From: Taeniopygia guttata
Taxonomy: Eukaryota > Chordata > Aves > Passeriformes > Estrildidae
Direction of reading: 5' to 3'
NCBI RefSeq assembly: GCF_048771995.1
Contig: NC_133063.1
Span: 64,310,014-64,374,013 of the forward strand
Length of the DNA: 64,000 nucleotides
The notes beneath the pieces were generated by a model that did no database searches, was not told the origin of the DNA, and worked only from the letters and a program-made list of their open reading frames with translations. This document shows, in pieces, positions 55,701-64,000 of the stretch (its first letter is position 1; every line of letters begins with the position of its first letter). The translations under genes and the position numbers were made by a program.

Positions 55701-58700
55701 AAGTCAAAGGCAAGAGGGCTTGAGTGTTTCCAGACATTCTATATTCTGTTTGTACATGAAAATGATTGGATGGATTTTTAAATCTTCAGTTAAAAAAATA
55801 AATTAATAATGCAATAGACAAAAGGTAAAGCATATATATCAAAATACAGTTGATAATTTTTATATACAGCTACACTGAAAAAAGAGAAATAGTGACAAAA
55901 GTATTAGCCAGAAGAAATCACATTAAAGACATATAAATAGCCATTAATGTGGATACTGAAAATAACTGTAACAACTATCAAATAAAGACTGGCAAGTTTT
56001 AGCATGAAGCTAGAAAATATGATGAAACCTTACAAAAAGGGGTTTTTTTCAGAGCACTACTGAAAAGAAGTACTAAAAAGTACTAGATTTCTAACAATGT
56101 AGATAATTAGGAAAAAAAAAATTGTAAACTTTAGACTCGCAGCAAATTTTTCAACCGCTGAAGGCCTTCAGTCCCTCTCCTTGACCTCAACCATTTGAAT
56201 AACACTGCATCAAAGTCTCCTCCTTTTTCCTCTTTCCCTATCTCCAACACTGCAAAGAAAAAAAAAAATCATACATTTCTATGATTCACTCTCCTTGACT
56301 CTAATCCTCAGGGATACCGATGAGAATTTTCTGCATGTTTACTAGACTTTCAAAGTTCCATCAAGATAACTTTTTGAATGAATACACTGATTCTGCATTT
56401 TTCTGCACTATTTCCTCCATTACTAGCACTTGAGGGAAAAAAAATGAAGACAAGGTACATTGCTAACTCTCAAAATTTTTTACAGGCCTCCTAAACTGAC
56501 AGTTAATCTGAATCATTAACAGACACTGATGATTCTCTTTCTGAACACATCTGTATTTGGTGTCCACAGTTAAACTGCAGAAATGATTGCCACAGAGAAT
56601 GTAAGAAATATTAAGATTTTGTTTTTGCTTTATTTGTAGGTTGTTTTAAAGCACCACCAGTTCATTGAGGTACCCCTATTTTCTATACTTTCTACCCTTT
56701 AACATTCATGATTTATATATCTTTCTGATCTTTGATGAATCACATGCTTTCCAAACTAAGGCAATTCAATTCTTTTACTCTGGTCTAGCACTGAGGATGC
56801 TCAATAGGGAAACACCCTTACTTTCCATACTGTCATTATTCTGATACTCTGGTACATTTTTGAGAGGAAGAAACTAAAACTATGACATTCAAGATGCAAA
56901 TATACCACGGACGTATTCCAAAGTATGATGTTTTCTATTTGGCACTTGGCAAAAGCGCCATTTTGTTGCATTTTGCAGCAAACTCAAGACAAATCTTATA
57001 TATTTTTTCTCAAGAGTAGTAATTAGTTAATTAGGTGCACATAAATATGCATATATATTTTTGGAGGTTGTCATCAACCTTCTGCACAATGCATTAATTT
57101 TTCTTTATTGAAATTTGATCTGCCATTTTATTATCCAAACCAGCTTTCTGTATGGGGACTTTTTAAAAATCTAAACAATAAACCTTTCAGCATTCACATA
57201 TTATCAAATTTTTCTGCAAGTCTCATTAACCACTTTTATAGCTGAACACCTAGAGAAGTCATGTTCTCTACTCATTTTGCAGACAAGCAGATTTAACCAA
57301 TCAGATACACACCATAGTTTTGTAGCCAGATACCTCTTACCAGAAACTAAGTTTCATTAAATGATTTAGGGTACCAGCCTGCTTTCTATCAGATTGCCTC
57401 TTTGGAAATTTTTTTTCTTTTTTTTTTTTTTATAAAGTCCATAAAGTCCTGACTTTAAGTCAGCAAAATGTTCTGTTCTGAGTTCATTTAATAGTCTAGA
57501 GGATTTATAATCCAGACTGTAAACAGAAACTGACATACAATCCTTTTGAATCAAACTATAAAGACAATTAGCCTAATTCACCATATTGCATCATGTTCTC
57601 AAACAAATAGGCAGTAATTTCCCTGCAGTTTATGACCATTTGCATAAACTTAGATTTTTTTTCTCCAGTCTATTTTTCAGTCCATCTTCTCCAGTCTAGT
57701 TTTTCAAAAGCTATGTTTATTTAAGTATTATTCCTAATGATGTGAGAACACACCTTCAGCTGCAAATAGATTAAAAAATACGTTAAAAATCCCTTGGTGT
57801 TTTACAGTTTCCCCAAAACATCTTAATGTGATTAGAGACTTTTCAAAAAAAGATATTCTGTAAGTACTTTTTAAACTAATTCTCTCATTTTTGCCAGCTG
57901 TTCTCATCACTAAATTTCTTCTCCCTTGAACTTGCTACATACTTCATTAAACTATTTTAAACTATTTTAATAGTTCAACTATTTAACTATTTTAACTATT
58001 TTAAAATTTTATATGTTCAATACAATTTATTTCTAAGTACTTAATTTTGCATAAATCAATTAAAATAGTTATAAAGTTCACTATTGCAATTCACCACCAC
58101 ATATTAAACAAAGAAACCCACACAGAGTAAAGCTAGAATTGTATTTTTAATACACCAGAATCTGCACAAGTGAGCTTGAGAGAGAAGCTTACAGATAAAC
58201 TAATAAAAGATTCTAAAATTTTTAAAAGCAGGATGCTATGAATCACCAACATATAGGCTGTTCTAATTTCTAGCTTCCAGTGCTAGACCTCAATATTAAT
58301 GTATTTGAAATCATTAAAATCTCCTCACATTCATATGAACTAACATGCAAGTGAAAGTAATTTACACATAAGCAATGAAGCTATGAGTATGTTTAATATA
58401 TTTAACATACAATAAGTTCTCAATGTTCTCATTTCCTGGAGATGAGCTGAGATATAATGGTGGCTCTAAACTTTCACCCATAATGAGACATTATCAATTT
58501 CCAGTTAAGCAAAACCAGCTCAATTCAGACCTTAAAGAATGCATGTTTTGAAGTTTTGCTGGAATCTACATGTAGGTTGTGAAGTAATTTGTTACATTTT
58601 ATCTTTGGTCCAATATCAAGGACATCCAAAAAACCCTCAAGCATGAAAAAAATAAGGCCTCCTACTGATTTCACTTGGCATTTGAACAAATCCAGTGGCT

Positions 58701-61700
58701 ATTCATCATGATTGAAGTACTGTCCACAACTGCAAGGCCATAAAAATTCTAAGTAGCAAGGTAGTTTCTTTGACTGTATGAAGACTGGTGAACAACAGAT
58801 GTACAGACAAAAAAGGCTTTGGGGCTTAGCTCATGAAGTCATTTTTTAAAATAATTATTTTTGTCTTTTCTAGTTAACCATATTTGGTACCCTGTATCAA
58901 AGGACCCTTCATGTCTTAGTCTTACAAGACTTAAAGCTTGATCATAGTAACCTGGCCAGTAGTTCTATAGCCAAGTATCAACCACTAACTTGTTGCTCCC
59001 TCACATACTTTCTGAAGAACACAGCACTATATATGGAGGCTCTCATAAAGTTTAGATTTAATTTTCTGAAATCAGAGGCACCAAAGCAGAGGTATCTATT
59101 CTGATTTTTCCAAATTTCAGAAACACTTAGCATTTTTATTTCCAGCTATTGATGACTACTACATCCCAATTTTCTGCTATGGCAATGTGTGTTCTGCACA
59201 CACAAAAAACAGGCCAATTTTCATAGGGAAATTATTTCATTTTGAGTAAGGAAATATTTGTGGACATAAATGTGAAACATTTTTAGAATCAGAAATATAA
59301 CACCCTTTCGTAGTCGCCAAGTAGTCTCTGATTCTTAGCAAAAATAGTATCTTAAATTCCACTTAAAATTCAACATTAATGCTAGATTAATCTATCAACA
59401 TTGTTTGTCCTGTAGTTTTATGTTCACAGGTGTCTTCCCAGTTCCTGGAAGAATATACAGACAGCCCAAAACATGTAACACAGCATCTGAGTATCAAGAT
59501 TCATTTGCCTGGTGCCTATATAAGACCCAACAGTCCGAAATCCAAAGAAAAGGTCCAATAATGCATATAGTGAAATTAACACGCTAAAATTCACTACTTG
59601 AACGTCTTTACATATTATTACAACTAAACTGGCAACAGTCCATAATTAAATCAGAAATACCTATCCAAATCCAGCCCAGCTTTTATGTATATAAAAAATA
59701 CAATAGTGTCTTCAATTCCTTTATTATGCCTTCTCCAGCATTCAGTGAACATATGCACTCATTGGCTGGCTCATCAATACAATTTTTCACATTTACCTTA
59801 CAAAATACAGTCATACTAAACACACTGAGTATGTCTAGTAAGTGTATCTTATATTTTAATCTTGAAATTAGTTCAGACTTGCTTCTTTGATAGGCATTTC
59901 TCGATTTGATAATAACATTCATTACAAGTTGGCTTTTATTTCTGTGTCCCTCACAAAGGTCTTGGGGCAAGCAGGGATGTTCCCATATCATACATATACA
60001 GATTTAAGTCCAAAACACAGCTGTGCTTTCAGGGCTCAGCTCTTTCAAGAATGCATGGTATCTGGTAAGCATCTTGACATGCCTAGAGTGAAGTCCCCAT
60101 GGATTTGAGCAGCACTTACATATAAAGAGCATTTATATAAACAAAACCAGGTTTCTGATGCTGGAAGCCCAAAAAAAGACAAGCATATCACTTACTGAAC
60201 ACATTGTTCTAGGGTCAGATGGCTAACTCATAATTAAGCAGAAATGCCATTAGAAGCTCCTTTTCCACAGTGACATTTCATAATAACCCAGCTTTTTTTC
60301 CTTTCATGATCTTCCACCTTTTTCATCCTGCTTTTTAAATCCAGAAATATTTAAATACTTCACAGCTTTGATTCTTCACATACCTAAATGTTCTATCCTT
60401 CACACCAAATAAAGCAAAATACATCTGAAAGATTAGCGTACGATCAAAATATAAAATGAAACAAGATTCTATCATGTCTATAATGGGCAGCAGTAATCTA
60501 TATTTCCAAGCTTCCACATGGTTTTTAACTTGTTATGAACTTTAATTCTGGGTTGTTCGGTTTGTTGCTTGATTTGGTTTGCTGTTTGGTAGGGTTTTTT
60601 TCCAAAGAATGAATCCGGGTACTATACAAATGTCCCTCTCTAGTTCTGTCTTCCACAGAAGACAGAACTTTGTTTTTGTTTTTCCCTTGCCTCCCATAGG
60701 CTTGTCTCTTCCTTAAAATTTCACAAGAACAGCAGAAATTTAACACAGATGACATATATTCCAATTTTTATGTCCTTCTCCAAAACCAGAAAACACTCTT
60801 CCCAAAGATTACAGGTGATGTAGTTAACTTCCTTCTAAACTCACTTTGAAAACTGACAAAATTAAGCTGATTAAAAAACTTAAAACCTCCCAAATTCTTT
60901 AAAAAAATGCAAAAAAACAATCCAAACAAAACCAACTTCCCCACAAATCAGAAACAGATACCTAATACAGAAAAAGTCTGAAACATAAAAGCCTGCCAGA
61001 AAAACATATGCAGCAAGTTAATACAAACCATTTCATGCATGAGTTCTATTTATAAAACATTTCTTCAATCCTAGCTACCCAGTATAATATATGTTTTGTC
61101 ATCATAGATACAAGTACTGCTTTTTCTCAAATGATGAAAGGAAAAACAAGAGATGACATCTTTCTCTACTGCATTATACAGATGACCAAGTTTTTTAACT
61201 CGCAAATTGCCAAGTTAGGAAGAGAACACAATTTACATTAGAAGAAATTATGTATTAATAAAATAATCAACCACAAAATACACCTATTATCAATGTTAGT
61301 CTTTCAGGAAGAATACTAAATTATGCATTTTAAAACCAGAATTCAAGAGACTATCAAGTTTTTAAAAAATCCAAACAGAGCCAAACACAACATAACTCTT
61401 AATATGTATTTCTACTCATTGTAATATTTACTTCTCTTATCTGACAGAAGAACAAACAAATCACCTTATTCTCTACTACAAATTCCAACAAAATGGAAAT
61501 TATTTCACCATGCTTTGAAGAAAGCTTATTAATAAATGAAGTGTTTATAAGCTTCAACTGTATAATACATTTGAAAAAAAAAATATTCATGCCAATTCTC
61601 TGTGCAGCAACATCATTCAAAAGAAGAAAAAGCATTTTTAGGTAAAGCATCATCACATTATAAAACTGAGTTCATTTAAGATTGCTGATTTTTCTGAAAA

Positions 61701-62769
61701 ATTACTTTAGGCACACACCAATATGTCAAAATAAAACTAGTACATCATAAATCCTTTTGCCTCCCTCCCTCATTCTTTCTCAAAACCAGAGAGGAACACT
61801 ATATTTAAGGTGAAAACAGTAAAGAAATTGTTAGCTAATTGAATAAGGTATCAAGCTGAGATAAAATGACATTTACAATACAGACTAAATTAAACAAAAT
61901 TTTAGCTTAGAATCAGAAGGCTGCACTCTTAATAATCTGCACAGGAACAAATAATTTTATCAAAAGTACATCCGAGATGCAATAAAGATAACATCTGTTA
62001 GTTCTGGCTAAGCATTCAAGATTAGAATTACTTTCAAATATAACAAACATACTCATTCTGGAACAAATTTACCAAAATGCAGTATTCTTCAGATGGCTTT
62101 TTTAGCTCTTAGAAAAATATACTGTCCAAGTGTTACAACAAATTATGTATTTTAATATGGTTCCATGTGTTTAAGTCTTTTGCAACATGAGAGAGAAAAA
62201 AAGCTATTGACTTTTCACAGTTCACCAGAGTACAAAGAAAGTTATTTTTCATTTTAGTTTTCTGAGATAAATCTTCTAGAATTAACAATAAATACTGCAT
62301 ATCTCTTCGTATTTTATATATTACTCAATCTTTCCAACCACAAAATTTTAAGTTTGACCTATTTAATTCAGCCATGCATTTGAAGGGTAAGACAGTAAGA
62401 TAAACAGGTGGTGTTTAGCTACATATGTCAGACGTTCTCACTCATTAAAAGCACTCATTTTAGTGAAGAGCCCAGAAAACCAGTCAGAATTTAGTGGAAA
62501 AATATCACTACATATACTGCATAACAGAACTAGTAAACAGGAACTAAAAGGCAGAACTTTCCAAATAGTAAGAACCTCAGTTGCCTTTACCCTACCTTTA
62601 TCTGCTGTCTTCTAAGCATCGCAAGCTCCCTCATATCTCGGAATGGTTGCAGTAAGTACTGGTAGAGCTCCGTGGTCGCTTCTGCAAGATTACTGTAGGC
62701 TTCATCTTCCATTTGGTACAGTTCAAGGAGCTCTACCATACTTTCTGTATTCTTATGTTTTTCCAGAAG
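25478..62769 (-). CDS. JMY: JMY, nine visible coding exons (partial, 5' end outside)
   Basis: Junction-mediating and regulatory protein, a WASP-family actin nucleator that acts through tandem WH2 motifs and through Arp2/3, and is also described as a p300/p53 cofactor. Exons from 5' to 3': 62596-62769, 48989-49139, 47005-47174, 41697-41862, 38246-38433, 31718-31804, 29104-29199, 27372-27918, 25478-25785. All junctions are GT-AG and phases agree, giving 628 residues and a TAA at 25478-25480. Visible residues 1-344 are helical/coiled coil. A polyproline run lies at 451-464, a degenerate WH2-like segment at about 498-515, WH2 at about 530-549 and 563-578, a central helix at 594-610 and an acidic tail ending DWEN (Trp626). 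Mammalian JMY has nearly 1,000 residues, so roughly 350 N-terminal residues should be encoded right of the window. WHAMM, the paralogue, is excluded by the near-identical JMY tail and the HOMER1 neighbour. Confidence 0.96.
25786..27371 (-). other. JMY: JMY intron, featureless
   Basis: 1.6 kb between the proline-rich exon and the last exon. AT-rich, with no repeat family, exon or RNA that I recognise. Confidence 0.9.
27372..27918 (-). CDS. JMY: JMY exon (eighth visible): proline-rich region
   Basis: 547 nt, phase 0 to 1. Acceptor tattcactttag, donor GGAGAG|GTAATG. It starts RYPGQVILKSTRLRLAHARR (conserved) and continues with a variable, Q/S/T/E-rich linker. The polyproline run LPPPLPPPPPPPPLP is encoded at about 27559-27603; such runs recruit profilin-actin. 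The exon ends with AHLFDSSQLVSAKKKLKK and LQRRR. The middle is the least conserved part of the protein and has acquired many substitutions compared with mammalian JMY as I recall it. The proline tract looks shorter than in human. Confidence 0.93.
27559..27603 (-). other. JMY: Polyproline-encoding tract of JMY
   Basis: On the + strand a G-rich run (ggtgggggcggaggtgg type); on the coding strand it encodes 3 + 8 prolines separated by Leu. This is the profilin-binding type of segment upstream of WH2 motifs. The C-rich codons form a local GC island inside an otherwise AT-rich intron/exon setting and could be length-variable. Confidence 0.9.
27919..29103 (-). other. JMY: JMY intron, featureless
   Basis: 1.2 kb with correct splice signals at both ends. 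I see no repeats or other genes. Confidence 0.9.
29104..29199 (-). CDS. JMY: JMY exon (seventh visible)
   Basis: 96 nt, 32 codons, phase 0 to 0. Acceptor tattttctcag, donor AAGCAG|GTAAC. It encodes KRDQLQDEEERKSSWVSQER and then QKTLDRLRTFKQ, the end of the coiled coil. Confidence 0.95.
29200..31717 (-). other. JMY: JMY intron
   Basis: 2.5 kb, mostly plain AT-rich sequence. It contains a T-rich low-complexity tract at about 30503-30550 and a short purine-rich stretch at about 30280-30430. No exon or known repeat family recognised. Confidence 0.88.
31718..31804 (-). CDS. JMY: JMY exon (sixth visible)
   Basis: 87 nt, 29 codons, phase 0 to 0. Acceptor tgtccctgcag, donor CAGCTG|GTAAG. It encodes EICIAKHNEKIQQRHQSEEE and then YKMHHTVQL. 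Confidence 0.95.
31947..32027. repeat. A-rich low-complexity tract
   Basis: AAAAC/AAAC-type tract of about 80 bases with A runs up to 9. Lies 140 bp upstream (JMY sense) of the exon at 31718-31804. Confidence 0.85.
32984..33440 (-). mobile_element. CR1 LINE 3' fragment
   Basis: The reverse complement of a CR1 3' end. On the + strand it begins tatcacagaatggct and passes through the typical blocks ctcatctagtgccaacctcc, aaccaggctactcagggtcc, cttctctgggcaacctgt, ccttctccaggctgaacaac and ctctgatcatctttgtgg. It ends near the caggtccaca block, so it is truncated at its 5' end. Same transcriptional sense as JMY. Diverged, with no intact reading frame. Confidence 0.92.
34282..34436 (-). mobile_element. 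CR1 LINE short 3' fragment
   Basis: On the + strand aaaatcatcaagtttggaaa followed by agacctttaagatcattcag and tccaac matches the antisense CR1 3' terminus. The match then continues to about cttcagggatgattttacca and ctccctg, where it stops. A separate, shorter insertion than the one at 32984 and of a different CR1 subfamily type, judging by the linker sequence. Confidence 0.8.
35195..35213 (+). promoter_or_regulatory. CTCF-like sequence
   Basis: CCAGCAGGGGGTAGACTGG matches the core of the CTCF motif (CCAGCAGGGGGCGC type) except for T in place of a conserved C after the G run. Intronic position in JMY. A single motif match is weak evidence for occupancy. Confidence 0.3.
38246..38433 (-). CDS. 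JMY: JMY exon (fifth visible)
   Basis: 188 nt, phase 1 to 0. Acceptor tttaaaacag, donor AAGAAG|GTACTG. It encodes (E)KRDEVVYYDTYESMEAMLEK, then a Q/K/E-rich coiled coil (EELQKLQQKIRQLEARRGR) and AKKAYLRNKK. Confidence 0.95.
38434..41696 (-). other. JMY: JMY intron, featureless
   Basis: 3.3 kb. A short GGGA/GGGAGG run lies at 38962-38976. The 123-codon open frame at 39157-39528 (+) has no recognisable domain and is probably chance. No repeats of known family. Confidence 0.88.
41697..41862 (-). CDS. JMY: JMY exon (fourth visible)
   Basis: 166 nt, phase 0 to 1. Acceptor tttttatttag, donor TCAG|GTGC. It encodes MQSLKGGTEALAHLDHLEAD through SIRRLMS. The in-frame ATG at the exon start is internal methionine, not a start codon. 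Confidence 0.95.
44384..44941 (+). mobile_element. Solo LTR of an endogenous retrovirus (copy 1)
   Basis: About 558 bp beginning TGCTGGTTTTGGCTGGG and ending in an A/C-rich ...aacaacaca, the ends of an LTR family I recognise from birds. Class is uncertain, ERVL-like by my recollection. It shares ordered blocks with 51210-51768: the ccaaggcctt block, the TATA-region block, ggagatggctgaacacctg, and ctttatctcaac followed by gagttttct. A TATA box (tatataaag) is kept at 44636-44644. The expected ATTAAA polyadenylation signal is changed (tatcaaact). No internal retroviral genes adjoin it, so it is a solo LTR. I could not identify a target-site duplication. Orientation is antisense to JMY. Confidence 0.88.
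45075..45365 (-). mobile_element. CR1 LINE 3' fragment
   Basis: Antisense CR1 3' region on the + strand: gaatcagagcgacttaagct, ggaagggacttgaaatctca, ctagaccaggttgctcagac, cttgatccacaacatctctg and ggcaacctgttccagtgc, then the cttcctaatac block. It fades after the ccctcaca block near 45365, so the 5' part is missing. It inserted about 130 bp from the LTR. Same sense as JMY. Confidence 0.9.
47005..47174 (-). CDS. JMY: JMY exon (third visible)
   Basis: 170 nt, phase 1 to 0. Acceptor tttctgtag, donor GAAGAG|GTAAG. It encodes (A)VYDRMRADQKKFGKAAW, then ERMEKLQYAVSKETLQ, ending HALKEE. Long charged helix of the coiled-coil region. Confidence 0.95.
47175..48988 (-). other. JMY: JMY intron, featureless
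   Basis: 1.8 kb. No repeats, exons or RNA genes recognised. Open frames are short and without character. Confidence 0.88.
48989..49139 (-). CDS. JMY: JMY exon (second visible)
   Basis: 151 nt, phase 0 to 1. Acceptor atttattttcag, donor CAAAAAG|GTAG. It encodes ISIENDYLGPRRIESLQKED and then a helical segment ending YFEITAKTQK. This is highly conserved JMY sequence as I remember it. Confidence 0.95.
50378..50406. repeat. (AT)n/(AC)n microsatellite
   Basis: Nine to ten AT units followed by a short ACACAC-ATATA tail. Confidence 0.85.
51210..51768 (+). mobile_element. Solo LTR of an endogenous retrovirus (copy 2)
   Basis: A second member of the 44384-44941 family, same orientation. Shared blocks are gctggttttggctgg, the agtactgacacagagccaag block followed by gcctttt, agctgaccccatctaacc, gagacagctgaagacctgcc and aaactgtctttatctcaac. 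Here the TATA region has decayed (caataaatc in place of a TATA box), but an ATTAAA polyadenylation signal is kept at 51639-51644. No internal retroviral genes are adjacent. JMY exons between the two copies show they are independent solo LTRs and not the ends of one provirus. Antisense to JMY. Confidence 0.88.
52126..52450 (-). other. Possible degenerate coding remnant
   Basis: One - strand frame runs about 108 codons with a single internal TAG. It reads protein-like in parts (for example GALDHLQINRVALRRLQG, and after the stop KFAATQKVIDLIETRVGAI followed by FKEAVQTLFIEYCYG). I do not recognise the family. It lies about 360 bp beyond the solo LTR at 51210-51768, is richer in GC than its surroundings, and could be an old repeat or retrocopy fragment, or chance. 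Confidence 0.25.
57409..57431. repeat. Poly(T) tract
   Basis: T run with one C, in a JMY intron (poly(A) on the transcript strand). No retrocopy seen beside it. Confidence 0.8.
57948..58013. repeat. ACTATTTTA-type minisatellite
   Basis: Six or so imperfect tandem copies of an aactatttta unit (AAACTATTTT AAACTATTTT, then variants interrupted by atagttc). Simple tandem slippage repeat. Confidence 0.8.
60642..60669. repeat. 12-bp inverted repeat (hairpin)
   Basis: AGTTCTGTCTTC at 60642-60653, loop CACA, exact reverse complement GAAGACAGAACT at 60658-60669. Lies in the long JMY intron. Function unknown. Confidence 0.7.
62596..62769 (-). CDS. JMY: JMY exon (first visible)
   Basis: Phase 0 to phase 0, 58 codons. 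Acceptor tttttctgcag before CTTCTGGAA and donor AAAG|GTAGGG. It encodes LLEKHKNTESMVELLELYQM and continues to MLRRQQIK, part of the helical region before the coiled coil. The acceptor shows that an upstream exon exists beyond the window. Confidence 0.93.
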
Positions 62770-64000
62770 CTGCAGAAAAAGAATAAGTTTAAATAAAAAT
62801 ATTGGAACATTCCTGATAAAAATGAAAGTAATTTAAAAAACATTTTTCAGCCTATACTCTTGTATCATCTTCCCCTTCCCACAAAATCACCAGACAAATT
62901 AAACAAAACCATCTTAGTCCCCAAAACACATCTTCAATTCAGCCAGTTAAGCATGAGCATACCTCTGATAACCTTAACTGAGCAGCACTTATACTGGTTT
63001 TTCAATTTCCAAAGACATCTGGAAGGTCATGAATATGGGCATTAAGACAACAGAAAAAGCAACTTAGCACGACAATTTATAATGCAGTGATCAGGTATGC
63101 TACTTCAGACACTTCCCACTTTTGAGTATCGGAGCAGGGGAAAACAATGATAGACAAGGAGACAAAAAGAGAAGTTGCATTTTCAACTTTCTACATTTTT
63201 GAGAATTTTTGGTGTTTGGGTTTTGCAGTTTTTTGTCAGTCTGTTCTTTGGATACACACAGCCTCTACTACATGAGTGGGGTCTCCAACAGAGAGTAACC
63301 CATATGAAACAAAACTTCCTAGAAGGTTCAATCACAAAACTTCGAATGTATGAACTTTTCATTCATTTTATTTTTACAATGGGAATTACCTAAGCATTAT
63401 AATCCTTAAAAATACTTAGGTGTTAGTATAAAACTACTTTAATTCCTATAATACAACATCAAAGTCTGTCTGTTCTGCCTTTTAGTTCTTATGAAGCAGA
63501 AAATTCACTTGTTTGTACAAACTAGCTACAATGCATGATTGTAGCTAGTATATTGTATATGCTCATTTTGCATCTATTTTGGGCATTTGCCCAAGCAGAC
63601 TTTACATCGTGCTGGAAACCCTTCACCATGTCTTATAAAAAATACTTTGTTTAATAAAAGCTCATCTCATACAGACATGTGGAGTACTTAATGTATTTAC
63701 AAATACAAGATTATCTGAAATCAATTTCCTTCTTTTATAATTTTCTAAGTCAAAGTCTCTTGCCTTTTATATTATCATCTCAAAAGTATATATTCACAGA
63801 CCAAGTTTATTTAAACTTAACATAGATTACTAACACTATGGGGTAAATAATTCCAATCTTCTATTTGTTCATTGATGTTGGATGCTAAACCATCCATTAA
63901 ATACTCTGTATAGTGAGCTGTGTTTCAATTATCAGAATGGGTATGAAAAGTCTTTCTTCATAATGGAAAGTTTGTTTTAGAACATCTATGTAGCTCCACC
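62770..64000 (-). other. JMY: JMY intron running off the right edge
   Basis: At least 1.2 kb upstream (JMY sense) of the first visible exon. No exon, promoter or repeat family recognised. The N-terminal exon and the promoter must lie beyond 64000. Confidence 0.8.

Larger units (their letters stand above)
49140..62595 (-). other. JMY: JMY long intron
   Basis: 13.5 kb between the first and second visible exons, the longest complete intron here. It contains an (AT)n microsatellite at 50378-50406, the solo LTR at 51210-51768, a possible old coding remnant at about 52126-52450 (-), a T-tract at 57409-57431, an ACTATTTTA-type minisatellite at 57948-58013 and a 12-bp hairpin at 60642-60669. The remainder is AT-rich with nothing recognisable. 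Confidence 0.88.

Noticed and set aside
1..64000. CRISPR arrays, tRNA or rRNA genes
   Set aside because: No regularly spaced repeats and no cloverleaf or rRNA sequence seen. The window is vertebrate nuclear DNA.

Overview
This window is vertebrate nuclear DNA, most likely from a bird. Its coding sequence is split into short exons with GT-AG introns. It carries CR1-type LINE fragments, the dominant avian/reptilian LINE, and two copies of an LTR that resembles a family I know from bird genomes. There are no bacterial-type operons, CRISPR arrays, tRNAs or rRNAs.

Layout: (1) 1-5253 is the end of the last intron of HOMER1 (+ strand), with a 5'-truncated CR1 at about 1012-1720. (2) 5254-5442 is the last coding exon of HOMER1, encoding the end of the C-terminal coiled coil of the long Homer1 isoforms. 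(3) From 5443 onward comes the HOMER1 3' UTR, whose end I cannot fix, then an intergenic stretch without recognisable genes. (4) 25478-62769 holds nine coding exons of JMY on the - strand, with clean splice phases, together giving 628 residues to the natural stop. The first exon(s) and promoter lie beyond the right edge. The JMY 3' UTR runs leftward from 25477 and may be long. (5) JMY introns contain three CR1 fragments in the same sense as JMY, two solo LTRs in the opposite sense, A-rich and AT-rich low-complexity tracts, and long featureless stretches.

HOMER1 and JMY are convergent (tail to tail), as I recall for human chromosome 5q14. In chicken this synteny block lies on the Z chromosome, so Z linkage is the likely inference. 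The two genes are not functionally coupled by anything visible here. Homer1 is a postsynaptic scaffold protein. JMY is an actin nucleator and Arp2/3 activator, also described as a p300/p53 cofactor.

I found no convincing new biological system. The observations most worth checking are a 19-nt exact repeat (26-nt with two mismatches) occurring twice in the presumed JMY 3' UTR, one copy lying next to a near-perfect 16-bp hairpin; a 20-bp perfect palindrome in the same region; a pair of solo LTRs that have lost opposite signals; and a GC-rich open stretch in the HOMER1 last intron. Most other open frames look like chance frames in AT-rich noncoding DNA.
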